From positions 2,170,001 to 2,234,000 of the forward strand of contig NC_089396.1 in assembly GCF_003171515.1 (NCBI RefSeq): a stretch of 64,000 nt of DNA, given 5' to 3'. The notes beneath the pieces are model-generated. The model was not told the DNA's origin. It did not search any database and saw only the letters and a list, made by a program, of their open reading frames with translations. Each line of letters begins with the position of its first letter. The stretch's first letter is position 1. Positions 53,410 through 64,000 of this stretch are shown piece after piece. This DNA comes from Pyrenophora tritici-repentis (lineage: Eukaryota > Ascomycota > Dothideomycetes > Pleosporales > Pleosporaceae). Position numbers and translations under genes: made by a program.

Positions 53410-56023
53410 ATGTCTATATCTTTCGAAAGCATTTGCAGCCTTCTGTAGAGTATCGAGAACACCACTACTCGGCGACCAAGATTACCGGAGAAGAAAGAGA
53501 AAGAGAACATCCGCGTAATCATCTCGAACTGGTTCCGTAACCAAAGAGGAGCTCTGGATGACCCAGAGACGAACGGTGGGGCAGTACTATCTGCCCTATT
53601 TCCCCATCTACGGAAAGATCGAGTTTACGGCCTACAAACACCCAGCCTTGCCAAAAAGCTCGAGAAGCTCCTCGCTTTCAACCACGGTCAGAGCACACTA
53701 TTCAACGGATGGAAGACGGGGACTTATGGCGACCTGGGCGTTTACGTAGAACGCGCCATGAAGAAATGGGACGGCACTTGGGACAACCGAAAGACTGGGT
53801 TTTCCCTTGAACGCATCGATCGATTGCTCGTACAGCTAGCGAGCAGGAATAGGTTTTCCAATGAAAATATCCGGAGAAAACGCAATTACGAGTTTGAGAC
53901 TGATACAGAACTGTGGTTCATCTTTAGAAGACTCAAGTCCTGGGAAGCAAAGTGGTTGGTCCGCATACTTCTACGAAATCACTGCACCATCGAACTTGAC
54001 GAAAAGTACGTTTTTGGATGCTATCACTTCCTTCTACCGGAATTGTTGATGTTCCAAAACGACTTCGACACTGTCTTTGGTATGCTGAAAGGGGAACTGA
54101 GTTGTTACCCGCCAGCACCAGAGCCTTCCGAGCAAATGGCCATGCGCATCGAGGCAGCACAGAAGCTGAAGCCTGTCGTTGGTGTAAATGTGGCGGCCAA
54201 CCTTTCATAAAGCTTGGTCGTTCAAAAATTGTCTCCAGCTCGTCGGCAACGGCGCTTGGGCTGCCGAAGTAAAGTACGATGGCGAGTACTGCGAGATTCA
54301 CGTGGATCTGGACAATGCAGAACATCCGATTCGCATCTTCTCCAAAAACGGCAAAGACGCAACGGCGGATCGTCGACCTCTGCATGACATCATCCGAAAA
54401 GCTCTGCGAATCGGTCGCCCTGATTGCCTGTTCAAGAAGAAGTGCATCGTTCTTGGCGAGATGGTAGTGTATAGCGATCGAGAAAAGAAGATCATGCCCT
54501 TCTCCAAAATTCGCAAGCACGTCTCACGATCGGGGTCCTTCCTCGGTACACTCCAAGACGACGTGCCGCATGAATGGGAACATCTCATGATCGTATTCTT
54601 CGATATCCTCGTCCTAGACGATCAGCCCATTCTACGTCACTGCCTCCAAGAGCGTCGAGACGTCCTCCGCAACCTTGTTCACTCCGTCCCCGGTCGGTCA
54701 ATGCGATCAAACTGGAGCTTACTGTCGTCTAAGACAGGGGAGGGTATAACAGACCTTAAACAGGCATTCGTCCGGACACTTGCCGAACGCCAAGAAGGCC
54801 TTGTCTTGAAACCGCTCCACGAACCCTACTTTCCTCTATTGTTAGAGCAGGGATCTCGTCAAGCAGGTTTCTTCATCAAGATGAAAAAGGACTCCTTGGG
54901 AGACATGGGCGGCGAGCGTGACTTGGGGGATTTTGCCGTCGTTGGGGCTAGCTTCGATGCGCAAGTTGCCGCAAAGACTGATGTCAAGCCGTTACATTGG
55001 ACCCATTTTCACCTCGGTTGCTGTATCAACACAGATGCAGTGGAACGTACCGGCGCCAAGCCGAGGTTCAAGGTCGTTGCGACTCTGAGTCTTGAAAAGT
55101 GTATTCCAAAGGCCGATGTCAAGTGGTTGAATACACAAGGATATGTCCGCCAGGGTACCTTGCAGGAAGATGGATCAACACGCGAGTTCGATATTGTTCA
55201 CTCCAAAAGTTTCGATCGACGTATGGCAGCCGTGTTCAAGAAACCGTTCGTAGCAGAGATACTTGGTGGCGGCTCCGAACAGGTTCAAAATGAGTCATTT
55301 GAGATGCTGCGCCATCCTCGTATACGAAAGATACACAGCGACCGAACCTGGGAAGACTGCGTAACCATGGCCGACCTAGAGCGTCTCGCCGAAGAGAAAT
55401 GGACGGTTCCCGATGCGGACAAACTAGACGGCCACGCAAGAGACATTGCCTTGTACGCTAAGAAGTACATCCGGGAGATGGGTGGTTCACAACTCGCGAC
55501 AACCGACTCCACCACTGAAGAAACAACCCAGTGTACCACCCCCCGCTACTCCAAAGATTCACCACGCCTTCCATTACCAAGCAACTCAGTAGTCCAAGAG
55601 ACACCACCACAATACACATCCAGCCCTGTGTTCACAACCCATGTATCCGCAGCGGGTAGCACACAAGCCCAGGGTATCCGGGCATCGCGACTCCCCAGTT
55701 CTTTCGACCAGGGCCAGGAACAAAAAGAAAATGTTATCTACAATCTTCTACCCGCGCCCTTTTTACCAACGCCGGGTTCTACTGGGGAAGAAAGCGGTGA
55801 TGCCGTAGCACAAGGTCAGAAAAGAAGTGCTGACCAATTTGTCAGTCCGCCGAAGACAAAGCGGATAAAGGTCCAGCGCCCGCTGCAGCCAGTGAGTGGG
55901 AATACGGATGTGAGAAGCTTCCAGGTTGGGTATAATGAGGAGGAGAGGGTCTTGCATGTTTGGACGGGGGGAGGGGTGAAGGTTGAGGTCCAGGAAAGGG
56001 CTTTTGGGAAGAGGAAGGAGTAG
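53410..56023 (+). pseudogene. ATP-dependent DNA ligase (ligase IV-like), one stop and one frameshift
   Basis: Reading from the ATG at 53410 (MSISFESICSLL) a TAG occurs at codon 13 (53446-53448). The same frame then stays open to 54210, and the ligase continues one base out of frame from about 54188 to the stop at 56023. Ligase features are clear: N-terminal domain (DRVYGLQTPSLAKKLEKL), nucleotidyltransferase motif I KYDGEY at 54271-54288 with the adenylated Lys, motif V-like EGLVLKPLHEP, and an OB-fold region. The C-terminus is disordered with no obvious BRCT domain. No plausible intron explains either lesion: the frameshift lies in conserved sequence without splice signals. Family knowledge: fungal ligase IV-like proteins of this type begin with a similar FxxVCDLL segment. 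Either a recent pseudogene or two assembly errors. Confidence 0.75.
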
Positions 56024-56318
56024 GCGAGGGTGCGAGGTTGATTTCTGGAGTTTGGTGCTATATACCCGTTTATTCTCATACTGTTTTTGTTGCCTTTCTG
56101 GTTGTTATATAGCCGCTTGAGTTGCTTTATGGATATATTATCAGCACGTTTTCTTTTTTGCAATGGTTTCATGTAGATTTCAAGCTTGAGAAGCAGCGTT
56201 GCTGACAAAGAAAGGTGTCTTTGATGTAAACATTTATGCTTTGTCTTACTCTCTCAGAAACCCTTTACTTAACCCTTATACATGCTTCTCACCCCTCACT
56301 TCGACACCCACCACCTCT

Positions 56319-57726
56319 TCAATAAGGCTTAAACCTCGCCTTCTCCTTATCCTTCTTCTCCTTCAATCTTTTCTTCCCCGATCCCTCCTCCCCAGCCGCC
56401 CTGTTTTTCCAAGCGCGGATCATGCCGTCTTCTCCGACGGTGTAGGTTACATGTGTCTGTTTTGGTGAGTTGACTTTCCAGAAAGGCGTAGGGAACGCAG
56501 TTGGGAAACGGGGGTAAGTGAACAGGATAGGATAGGAAAACTTACGTGAACATCTGTGAAAAAATCTCTTACAATCTCCTCACCATGCGCCCCGTCCATC
56601 TGAATTCCACTCTCGGCATCGAGAGAGTAATCCAAAGGACCGTTTGAGCCTTTTGTTACGGGGATAAGGGAGAGTTTGGCCTCGCTGTGACCGCGTTAGC
56701 TGAACGTCCCCCTTCACAACTTCACAGAACCGCAAAGAAAACAGAACAAGAGAACAAAAGTAGGAGAACTCACCTATGCCTCCCCACCCCCAAAACAGCC
56801 CTCTCCCCAACCCACCCCATCCCAACCACATACTCGCACCCAACCCCCTCCCTTACATCCCCCCAAACCCTTGGACTCGGCTCCTCAACCTCTTCCTCCT
56901 GGCTCTGCAGCGCGTGAAAACTAACCGTCTCATCAGTGCCAATGGCGTAGATGTCCGTGCTGGGGAACATGAAGCCTGCGTGTGCAATCGCAGACCCGTG
57001 GTTGATGACTTGGTACAAGGCGTCGTCTTCGTCGGCTTGCGTGGTGTCGAAGATGTTGATGAGGCCATCTGTGCTGGAGGAGAGGAGGAGGGATGGGTGG
57101 GAGGGGTGCAGGGAGAGGGTTGTTACGGTGTCGGTGTGGGAGTCTGGGTAGGTGCGGAGGGGGGTGGTGGGGGTGCGGGAGTCCCTGGGTAGGGTGTTAG
57201 TTTTCCTGGGGGACATGGGTTGGGGGGTAGGTTACCATATGTAGACTGGGGAACTGTTTGGTCCGTCTTCTGGGTTTTCGATTCCGGCGGCGAGCATGTT
57301 GGTGGTTGTGGAACAGGTTAGGGCGGAGATTAGTTTGTGGGCTGGAGTAATGTGTTAATCAACGTTAAGCATTTTATTTGGTCTTTTGTTGGACTAACGG
57401 CTTTGCATCTCGAGCGCTTTTTGCTTGCTTCGTTTGTCCCAGAAACGGATGAGGCCATCTCTTCCTGCGGTTGCGACCACGTTGCTTGACGCATCGTTTG
57501 CTCGCTGTAGACACGTTATACTTTCATTTGCTCTATAGACCTCGCCATCGGGTCGTAAGTCTGCGGCGTAGAAGCGTAGAGAGTCATCGGATGAGATGGT
57601 GGCTATTTGGTCGGTTACGGAGTATGTGAGAGGGTCTTGGCGTGGAGCGGTTGAAATGATCTTGTAGATGTAGGAGTTGTCTGGGAGGCCTGCCTCGGAG
57701 GCGATGATTTGACGTAGTGACTCCAT
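56319..57726 (-). CDS. WD40-repeat protein similar to WDR89, five exons
   Basis: Model complement(56319..56456, 56546..56684, 56774..57184, 57236..57341, 57399..57726), 373 aa, phases consistent across four introns. WD40 features: TISSDDSLRFYAADLR, VVATAGRDGLIRFWDKR, SLLLSSSTDGLINIFDT, YAIGTDETVSFHAL and the final TYTVGEDGMIRAWKN blade. The overall size, blade order and a Lys/Glu-rich end (KKRLKEKKDKEK) fit the WDR89 group, whose function in fungi is not established. The divergent SDHC gene starts 846 bp away. Confidence 0.82.
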
Positions 57727-58572
57727 GATTATGGGAGTTAGAGTGGTTGTGTGGGTGTCACGGGAGTTGGTTTGGAGTTGTGGATCTCATGATAGGTGAA
57801 GCTGGGGTTGAGGTTCACAAGGGACGAGAAGAAATTTTCGGAGCAGCGAAGATTCTTACAAGTCGAGTGAGACGCGCAGCATGAGGCTCATCTTCGACCG
57901 ACTCAAAACAGTAAGACTGACTGGCAGATGATGCACTGTATACATCAAGGAGGACATACATATCTGCATCACCGCGTCACGAGGTAGGATACGCCTACCT
58001 TCAGTACCTACCTAAGCAGGTAACGAAGCACCCTCGAATGCCGAACTCACACACCATACGCTATCAACGTCATCGTAAGCTTCACAAAGCATGTAGCTTC
58101 AGATATTTGCAAACAGTCATCTCAACATCACGTTGCAATAATATGTAGCCTTGATATGAAACTCGTGCAGACACAGCTTTCGTCAACACAAGCGATTAAT
58201 ACAGGCGTCCCTCTCCGATCCCTCCAAAGCCCCATCCACTGACATAACGCCAGCAGACAAAGTAGGCCGTCACTCCCGCAGTTCAGCACGCAAGCGCTCA
58301 TTGCCGGCGATATCGAGGTTCGTGGAGGAAAAGAAGCTTGGAAGGCGCACGCGAGAAAATATCGGGTGAGGAAAAGTGGGTGACTAAGCATTGTAATGCG
58401 GAGGCGCTGATTGGATGTATAGGGGACCTCGGGAATCGGGAAGATTTGGGATTGGGACTTGTGAAGCAGTTAGCGTCAGTGATTGCTCCACGAGGACGAC
58501 ATCAACCAACATCACCACCGACAGCCCACGGCACGCGAGACATTGTCGACTGCAAATTGGAGAACCCGCATC
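57727..58572. other. Divergent intergenic region, WDR89-like and SDHC promoters
   Basis: No gene recognised; a short GTAGG-rich low-complexity patch lies near 57981-58021. Confidence 0.5.
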
Positions 58573-59190
58573 ATGGCTTCTCAGCGCATATTTCAGCTCG
58601 GCCTGCGACGGGCCGCAGGGCCTAGTTTGAGGGTGCAACCCGCGGGACGTGTGATGCAGCGGAGGTATGTCATAGCCGTCGCAGCGGCAGCAAGCTCTAT
58701 TCTGCCACCCCAACAATGGCAGCAATCATACTAACAGATCAAACTCAGACTCGCAGCAACTGGAAACACCTCCCAGTCTGAATCCGCCCAGATCCTCGCA
58801 AAACAGCGCCTCAACCGACCCGTCTCCCCCCACTTGGCCATCTACAGGCCGCAAATCACCTCGATTGCCTCCGCGTTCAACCGCATCACTGGCGTCGTTC
58901 TCTCCGGCTCTCTCTACCTCTTCGGTATCGCCTACCTCGTCGCTCCCTACACTGGATGGCACCTCGAGACGCAATCCATGGTTGCGACCGTCGCAGCTTG
59001 GCCTGCGGCTGTCAAGGCGGGAATCAAGGCCTTTTATGCGTTCCCCTTCTTCTTCCACAGCTTAAACGGATTGAGGCATTTGGCTTGGGATGTCGGTGTT
59101 GGATTCAAGAATCAGCAGGTTATCCGTACCGGGTGGAGTGTGGTTGGATTGACGGTTGTGATGAGCCTGTACTACACCTTTGCAGGATAA
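58573..59190 (+). CDS. SDHC: Succinate dehydrogenase cytochrome b subunit SDHC, two exons
   Basis: Model join(58573..58664, 58749..59190), 177 aa. SDHC is a haem-binding membrane anchor of mitochondrial complex II and lines the ubiquinone site. The first exon encodes a basic mitochondrial presequence (RIFQLGLRRAAG). The mature part has the family signature SPHLAIYRPQITSIAS (residues 57-72), NRITGVVLSG (75-84) and the haem-ligand helix HSLNGLRHLAWD (134-145), with three TM helices. Residues known from fungicide-resistance work on relatives (N75, G79, H134, S135) all have the sensitive-type identity. Short intron with GTATGT donor. Confidence 0.95.
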
Positions 59191-59842
59191 GGGTGGAGGC
59201 TGATTCGAACAACGGGGTTGGTGGAAGTAGAGCTGGAAGATGATTGTGAAAGGGTGGACTTGTCAGTCGATATGGGAAGGGATTGGGAAGGGACACGAAA
59301 GTTGGAGCACATCTAGGAATGATGGCGAGGGGTACGATTAAAGTTTGCAACACGTATATGAACGAGTATATCCTATTTACAGCGTCATCGACCAAATGCA
59401 TGAAACTTGGGTCCTTCTATATATTCCCCTGAAGCGCAAACAGGACTGGAGTATTATCGTACACGCTGAAAACATACATTACAAACTTGATTTTGCGTGC
59501 AGCACCTGAGAGTACATTACCATGTACTTTGCCTGGACAATTGCTACCAAAGCGAATTAAAAGGCATCTTGTCTTCAAGAGGCAGAGTTGTTGAATCTAT
59601 AATGCACTAGCTGCGCAATGGTATTCATAGGCTGACATGCCGGACATGCCCGCGTACTAAGACAAAGCAGGTTCAAGTAAGGCAGGTCACGGTCCGACGT
59701 GAAAGACAAAGCGCGCTCTGTCGCCTGGCACATGACTTCGCGTCTCCCGCTCATTGGCGCGTAACCGTATTGGCTCAATTGGTACTCGAGGATCAGGCAC
59801 CAACATGTTGCGCTGAAGTGCGCTCAGAGATGAACAGTCACA
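59191..59842. other. Intergenic, promoter of the Crb2-like gene
   Basis: SDHC 3' flank and upstream region of the Rad9/Crb2-like gene, with a TTGGCGCG E2F/MBF-like sequence near 59753. No gene recognised. Confidence 0.45.
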
Positions 59843-62800
59843 ATGGAGGAATCGCAAGCACCCACGGTACTCGGTGATGATATTTACGATGTAAGTTGCC
59901 GGTCGCATCGACTCTGCAATGGCGCAAGGATACCGCAACCCCGGTCGCCGATCATTCACCTCACTGAACTGATGACTGACGCCACCTTAGGATCCATCTC
60001 AACTTTCCCAGGCCCTCTGGCAACGGGTCGGCAGCGAAAAGTCATTTCACTTCACCACGTCGACGGAAAGTCCCAATTCAGGGGATAACACCGTCTCCAC
60101 CTTTACGGGACCGCTAGAAGCCAGTCACGCCTTCCTGCGCGCATCCGTCGGGCTTGCGCAGTTCGATCGCGCTCTTTCCCCGCGACGCGCCACGACCGCA
60201 AAACATGTCAAGCCCGCTCTACCCAAACACCACAGCACGCCCACCAGTACTCGAAACGTTCAATTGGACAGGGCAGACAAGATGTATCACAGCTTCAACA
60301 TACCGGACGCGCCGGGCGATACTCAACCGGATAGTCAAATGATGAAGACATGGACGAGCGGCATATTCCCAACAATAGATGGGAGAGAGATAAGAGTGCC
60401 ACAGCCCAAATCACTGTTTGTCGAGCATAGTGAGGAGGAGAACAACGACGACTCGCCTACAGATGAGATGGAAGTTGTAGCATCGAGCCAACAGATTCAC
60501 GTCCCGACGCCTATGAGCCATACCATGATCGATGTCGACGAACAGGGCGATACCGCACAAAATAGCCTGGCACCCACGAGTCCACTGAAATTCCAAACGC
60601 CTGCATTGGGGGACAGGAAGAGGGTCAGCTCAGGCCAGATGCTAAGCTCAGCCATGCGGACCAGCACCACGCCCGGCAGTGTTCCTTCTGCTCCTTTCTT
60701 TTTCGGCAACGAAGCTGGAGGAGGTGAAGTACAGCACATATCTCTTACACAGGCCTTCAACAATACTCAGGCACCCACCTCCCCCATGGTAGATTGCCCA
60801 GGTGAAGATGTCGTCTTCACACGCCCTTCACCCAACTTTACGCATGCGCGGCACTCGAGTCCAATGCCAGCCTATTCCAGCCCTATCAAAGCTACTCGCC
60901 GCGATACCCCCAAATCCGAGCCAATTATGCGATCGTCCAGCGTACCGCGAACCGATTATGTCACAACGAAGGAGTCACAAGAGAGGCGAAATCGTTCTGT
61001 AGGAAACGAACACAATGTCATTGTGGAGCAGGATAGTTGGGAAGAGCTCTCTAGGAAGGTGAAGGCCAGGAAATCAAGAGAGTATGCCCGTCGTCAGGTT
61101 GCAGAATCTCTTTCGCACGTCTCTGCACCAATGCATTCGTTATCACCATCTGAAATAAAGCGCACAATGAGTGCAGGCTATCCGTCGCCGGGAAAATCAT
61201 GCACGTCGCGAAGCGTGGTCCGCGCCACATCGCACGACGATGACGTATTCATGAATGAACAGTCACAAACCATAATGGTGAATGAGGCGAATAAGCACAA
61301 TAGCGATCATTCCGCCGATGAAACATCGCAGACCACGCGGGACGCCGCACGGACAGTGGCTGAATACAATAGCATACAGGTCCCAAAGACTTCCTCTCAC
61401 CCGCACCGTACTCCTTCAGTCCAACCTTCAGGAAACTCCACGCAGCAACCAAGGCCTTCATCACAACGCAAAACCCGACAACGAGAATCTGGCTCACAGT
61501 ATTTACGAGCAGCAATTCAGCCGTCAAGTAGCAAGGAGTCAATCGCTGTCATGGACTCACAGCCGGATGCGACTGCAGACTTTGAAAGCGTGCCACGACC
61601 AAAATCGCTTCGCTTTCCGTCGTCACCGATGATGAGCCAGTACAGCATCAACCAGACTACAATGGCCACCAAGACCGGATACACAAGCCAAGTCATCTCA
61701 TCTTCAATACCACCCTTGCCACCCAAGTCCAGTCCAGAGATTGTGACGCCTGAGGAAGATCGTGTTCCTAGTAGCCCCCCACTAATGGTCCCTGGTGACG
61801 GGAAGGAAGAAGGTGATCTGGAGTATGACGAGCACGCGTACGACGAGCATGCAGAGGGAGTTGCAGAGGATGACACGATGCCATCCCCAGATAACGACGC
61901 AGATGTGGCCATGGATGAGGATGAGGACGAGGAGGATCTACCGCTTCCGAAAGAGGAGTCCGAAGACGAGGATGCAGATAATGAAAGCAGTCAAGAAGGA
62001 TATGTGGACATGGCCCATCCTTGCAAAGTGGAAGTTCCAGATGATGAGGCTTCAGGGACTTTGGACCAGGAGCAGCCTGAGGGCCACGTGCACTACAACC
62101 AAGAGTCACGACGCAATAATGGAGACAATCCATCCAACGCACCGCGCATGCAACGTCAAAATACCATTCCCGACACTGATGCGCTCGATGACACGCAACC
62201 ATCTTGCTTTCCAGACAGTCATTCTGGGGAGGTCATTGGGGATGATGCGGCTGTGCATAATAACACCAACAACACTGAGCAATTCCAAACCGCACAAGAG
62301 GAACCGTCTGGATCCCAGTCCAACATGCCAGCGCCTCGCAGCTCCAGAGACCAGGGGAGTGATACCATGACAGGAGGCAGCCGGATTCGCTCTATCGACG
62401 ACATATACAACCTCCCTGAGACTCAGCAGTCACCTGTAGAGGAAGACGTTGAAATGCCTCGCTTGAGTGGCGTAGAGGAAGATGATGAAGATGTCTCCAT
62501 GTCTCGATCTTCGCCCGCCCTACCACCTGCGAAGAGGCGTAAGATCACATATACTGGGAAGCGCCCTGTCTTCCGCGACTCAACAACAGCGACAGCGGAT
62601 GCAACGCTTTCAGGTCCACCATCATCACCACACGTCGAACTGGCACAGGATGCATTAGAAGCGACCCCGCCAATTGCAACAACTCAGGAACAAGAAGACC
62701 AAGGTGCTCGTACAGCGGCACGCCTACGGGAAGAGGCGCAAGTTCCGTACAAACCGACAACTTCTCTCAAGTCCAAGGTCCTGCCAAAGCCTAAGAAGCC

Positions 62801-64000
62801 GCAGAACCAGAGGCATGGAGCACTAAAGCCGGTTTCAAGAGAACTGTTACAGAGCGTCTCTTCACCAGCAAATTCGCCTTCGAGACCAAAGGTGTCGGTT
62901 CGTAATCGAGCAACCACACCTGTCACCCCTTCCAAGCCGAAAGAAGTTGCTTCCAAAGCGCCTACCAAAACGCCTGCTGATGTCAATATGACTGACGCCG
63001 ACAACGACACGGTCGGGCCCACCAGTTCTGCTCCGCCACCAAGCAATGTGGAGAAGACTCCATCACAGCACAGTGAGACCCCACCAGATGACATCGTTGT
63101 GCCAAACAGAGTCTTCGCATGCTGGCCTGGTAGCCACTATTACCCTGCTACGTGTCTCGGTCGCGCAACATCTCGGCTGCTTCAGATACGATATGATGAT
63201 GGTAATATCACATCCGTCGACGCGATGCTCGTCCGGGCATTAGACCTTCGTAAAGGCGACCATGTCAAAGTGGACGAGCCAGGCATGAAGAAGAACACTT
63301 ATGTTGTTGTCGGTTTCAAGCATAAGATGCACGACGTGGGTTGTGAAGAGTTTCCCACTACTGATCAGCGCGGACATGCGAGCGTTATTCTTGAGGAGAA
63401 ATCTAGGGGCAGCCTACCAGCAGCCAAAGCACTCCAAACGACTGGACAAATTTCAGTGCCCGTTTCTGATGTTTACTTGACTGCTGGTTTGTGGAAGCGT
63501 CTGCGAGATCGATCTTACAATTTCGGATCGCTCATATCACCAGCTAAGACGGCTTCTCACATTGGCACTCCTGTCCCTGATCATTTCGCTACACCGTCAT
63601 TCACGCGGCGTGGAACGGCCGCACCGTCGCTACTCAAGGATCTGACCACACGTGCTGGATCTGTAGCTTCCACTACTCGATCCGGCACTGGTGTGTTTGT
63701 GAACATGGCCTTTGTACTCACTTCGACTGCTGCTGATGTGGATAAAGAGGCTATCACTAAGACCATCAGAAGAAATGGCGGGCAAGTCCTAGAACATGGC
63801 TTCCATGAACTGTTTGACTATGAGTCTTCTGACGCACCCTCCTCGCCGCAGAAACGTCGTAGATCGACCTCTTCTGTCGAGAGACCTGGTCTTTCACTCA
63901 AACAAGCATACCGAGACCTGGGTTTCGTCGCACTCCTTTCCGACTCGCATTCTCGTAGCACCAAGTATATCCAAGCCCTAGCTCTCAATGTCCCATGTCT
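59843..64000 (+). CDS. Rad9/Crb2/53BP1-type DNA damage checkpoint mediator, 5' part
   Basis: Model join(59843..59890, 59991..>64000); at least 1352 aa, cut by the window end. These adaptors bind modified histones at DNA breaks and recruit checkpoint kinases. The first exon encodes MEESQAPTVLGDDIYD; the single intron has a GTAAGT donor and TTAG acceptor. The N-terminal 1000 residues are disordered, rich in SQ/TQ sites for ATM/ATR-type kinases and acidic tracts. A Tudor-like domain starts near residue 1059 (FACWPGSHYYPATCLG), and a BRCT domain near residue 1252 (GVFVNMAFVLTS, then RRNGGQVLEHGFHEL) continues off the window. It is a very long frame with no internal stop. Orthology to Crb2/Rad9 rests on Tudor plus BRCT order. 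Confidence 0.85.

Noticed and set aside
61795..62370. 191-codon plus-strand frame
   Set aside because: A shadow frame inside the Rad9/Crb2-like gene, which reads through this stretch in another frame without stops.
1..64000. CRISPR array, rRNA or biosynthetic gene cluster
   Set aside because: No regularly spaced repeats, no rRNA-like sequence, and neighbouring genes are unrelated housekeeping functions.

Overview
The window is nuclear DNA of a filamentous ascomycete. Genes carry short introns (about 50-85 bp) with GTAAGT/GTATGT-type donors, CTAAC-like branch points and CAG/TAG acceptors. Gene content (NOB1, TIM22, VPS54, TLG1, ERG7, SDHC, a Rad9/Crb2 homologue), two small secreted Cys-containing proteins and Fot1, hAT and Copia elements fit Dothideomycetes. 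SDHC residues N75, G79, H134 and S135 fall at the numbers used for Pyrenophora and Alternaria, which suggests Pleosporales. The species is not determined.

Layout. 1.4-3.3 kb NOB1 (-); 3.8-4.8 kb TIM22 (-, 3 exons); 5.2-6.8 kb coiled-coil DUF4048-like protein (-); 8.4-10.7 kb germinal-centre-type kinase (+, 5 exons); 12.0-14.0 kb secreted histidine acid phosphatase (+, 5 exons); 14.3-14.9 kb secreted six-Cys protein (-); 15.65-19.2 kb VPS54 (-, 3 exons); 19.9-22.3 kb extracellular S41 peptidase-like protein (-); 23.3-25.4 kb METTL25-like methyltransferase (-); 25.65-26.5 kb TLG1 (+, 3 exons); 27.3-29.1 kb four-TM membrane protein (+, 3 exons); 31.4-31.9 kb secreted four-Cys protein (+, 2 exons); 33.1-35.5 kb ERG7 (-, 3 exons).

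35.6-47.3 kb is a transposon cluster. A 2108-bp Fot1/pogo element with 50-bp terminal inverted repeats and an open 618-codon transposase lies 135 bp upstream of the ERG7 ATG. An 8539-bp Ty1/Copia element has identical 235-bp LTRs and a 5-bp target duplication. A 3141-bp hAT element with an 8-bp duplication sits inside the Copia integrase region. Removing these insertions and their duplications leaves an original ERG7-to-next-gene interval of about 1.23 kb. The hAT transposase is one uninterrupted frame with eight internal TAG/TAA stops and no frameshift, a RIP-like pattern, although the surrounding Copia looks young.

47.4-64 kb: conserved low-complexity protein (-); 3 kb without recognised genes; DUF1295/steroid-reductase-like membrane protein (-, 2 exons); an ATP-dependent DNA ligase (+) broken by one in-frame stop and one frameshift; WDR89-like WD40 protein (-, 5 exons); SDHC (+, 2 exons); and the first about 1350 codons of a Rad9/Crb2/53BP1-type checkpoint protein (+), cut by the window end.

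The host genes are mostly independent housekeeping functions: ribosome biogenesis, mitochondrial import and respiration, endosome-to-Golgi tethering and fusion (VPS54 and TLG1 act in the same retrograde pathway), sterol synthesis, and DNA repair (broken ligase and Crb2). No metabolite cluster, CRISPR array, rRNA or convincing tRNA gene was seen. I found no clearly new biological system. The most informative features are the promoter insertion at ERG7, the nested elements with RIP-like decay, the half-tRNA-type primer site, the broken ligase, and the acid phosphatase with HE in place of HD.
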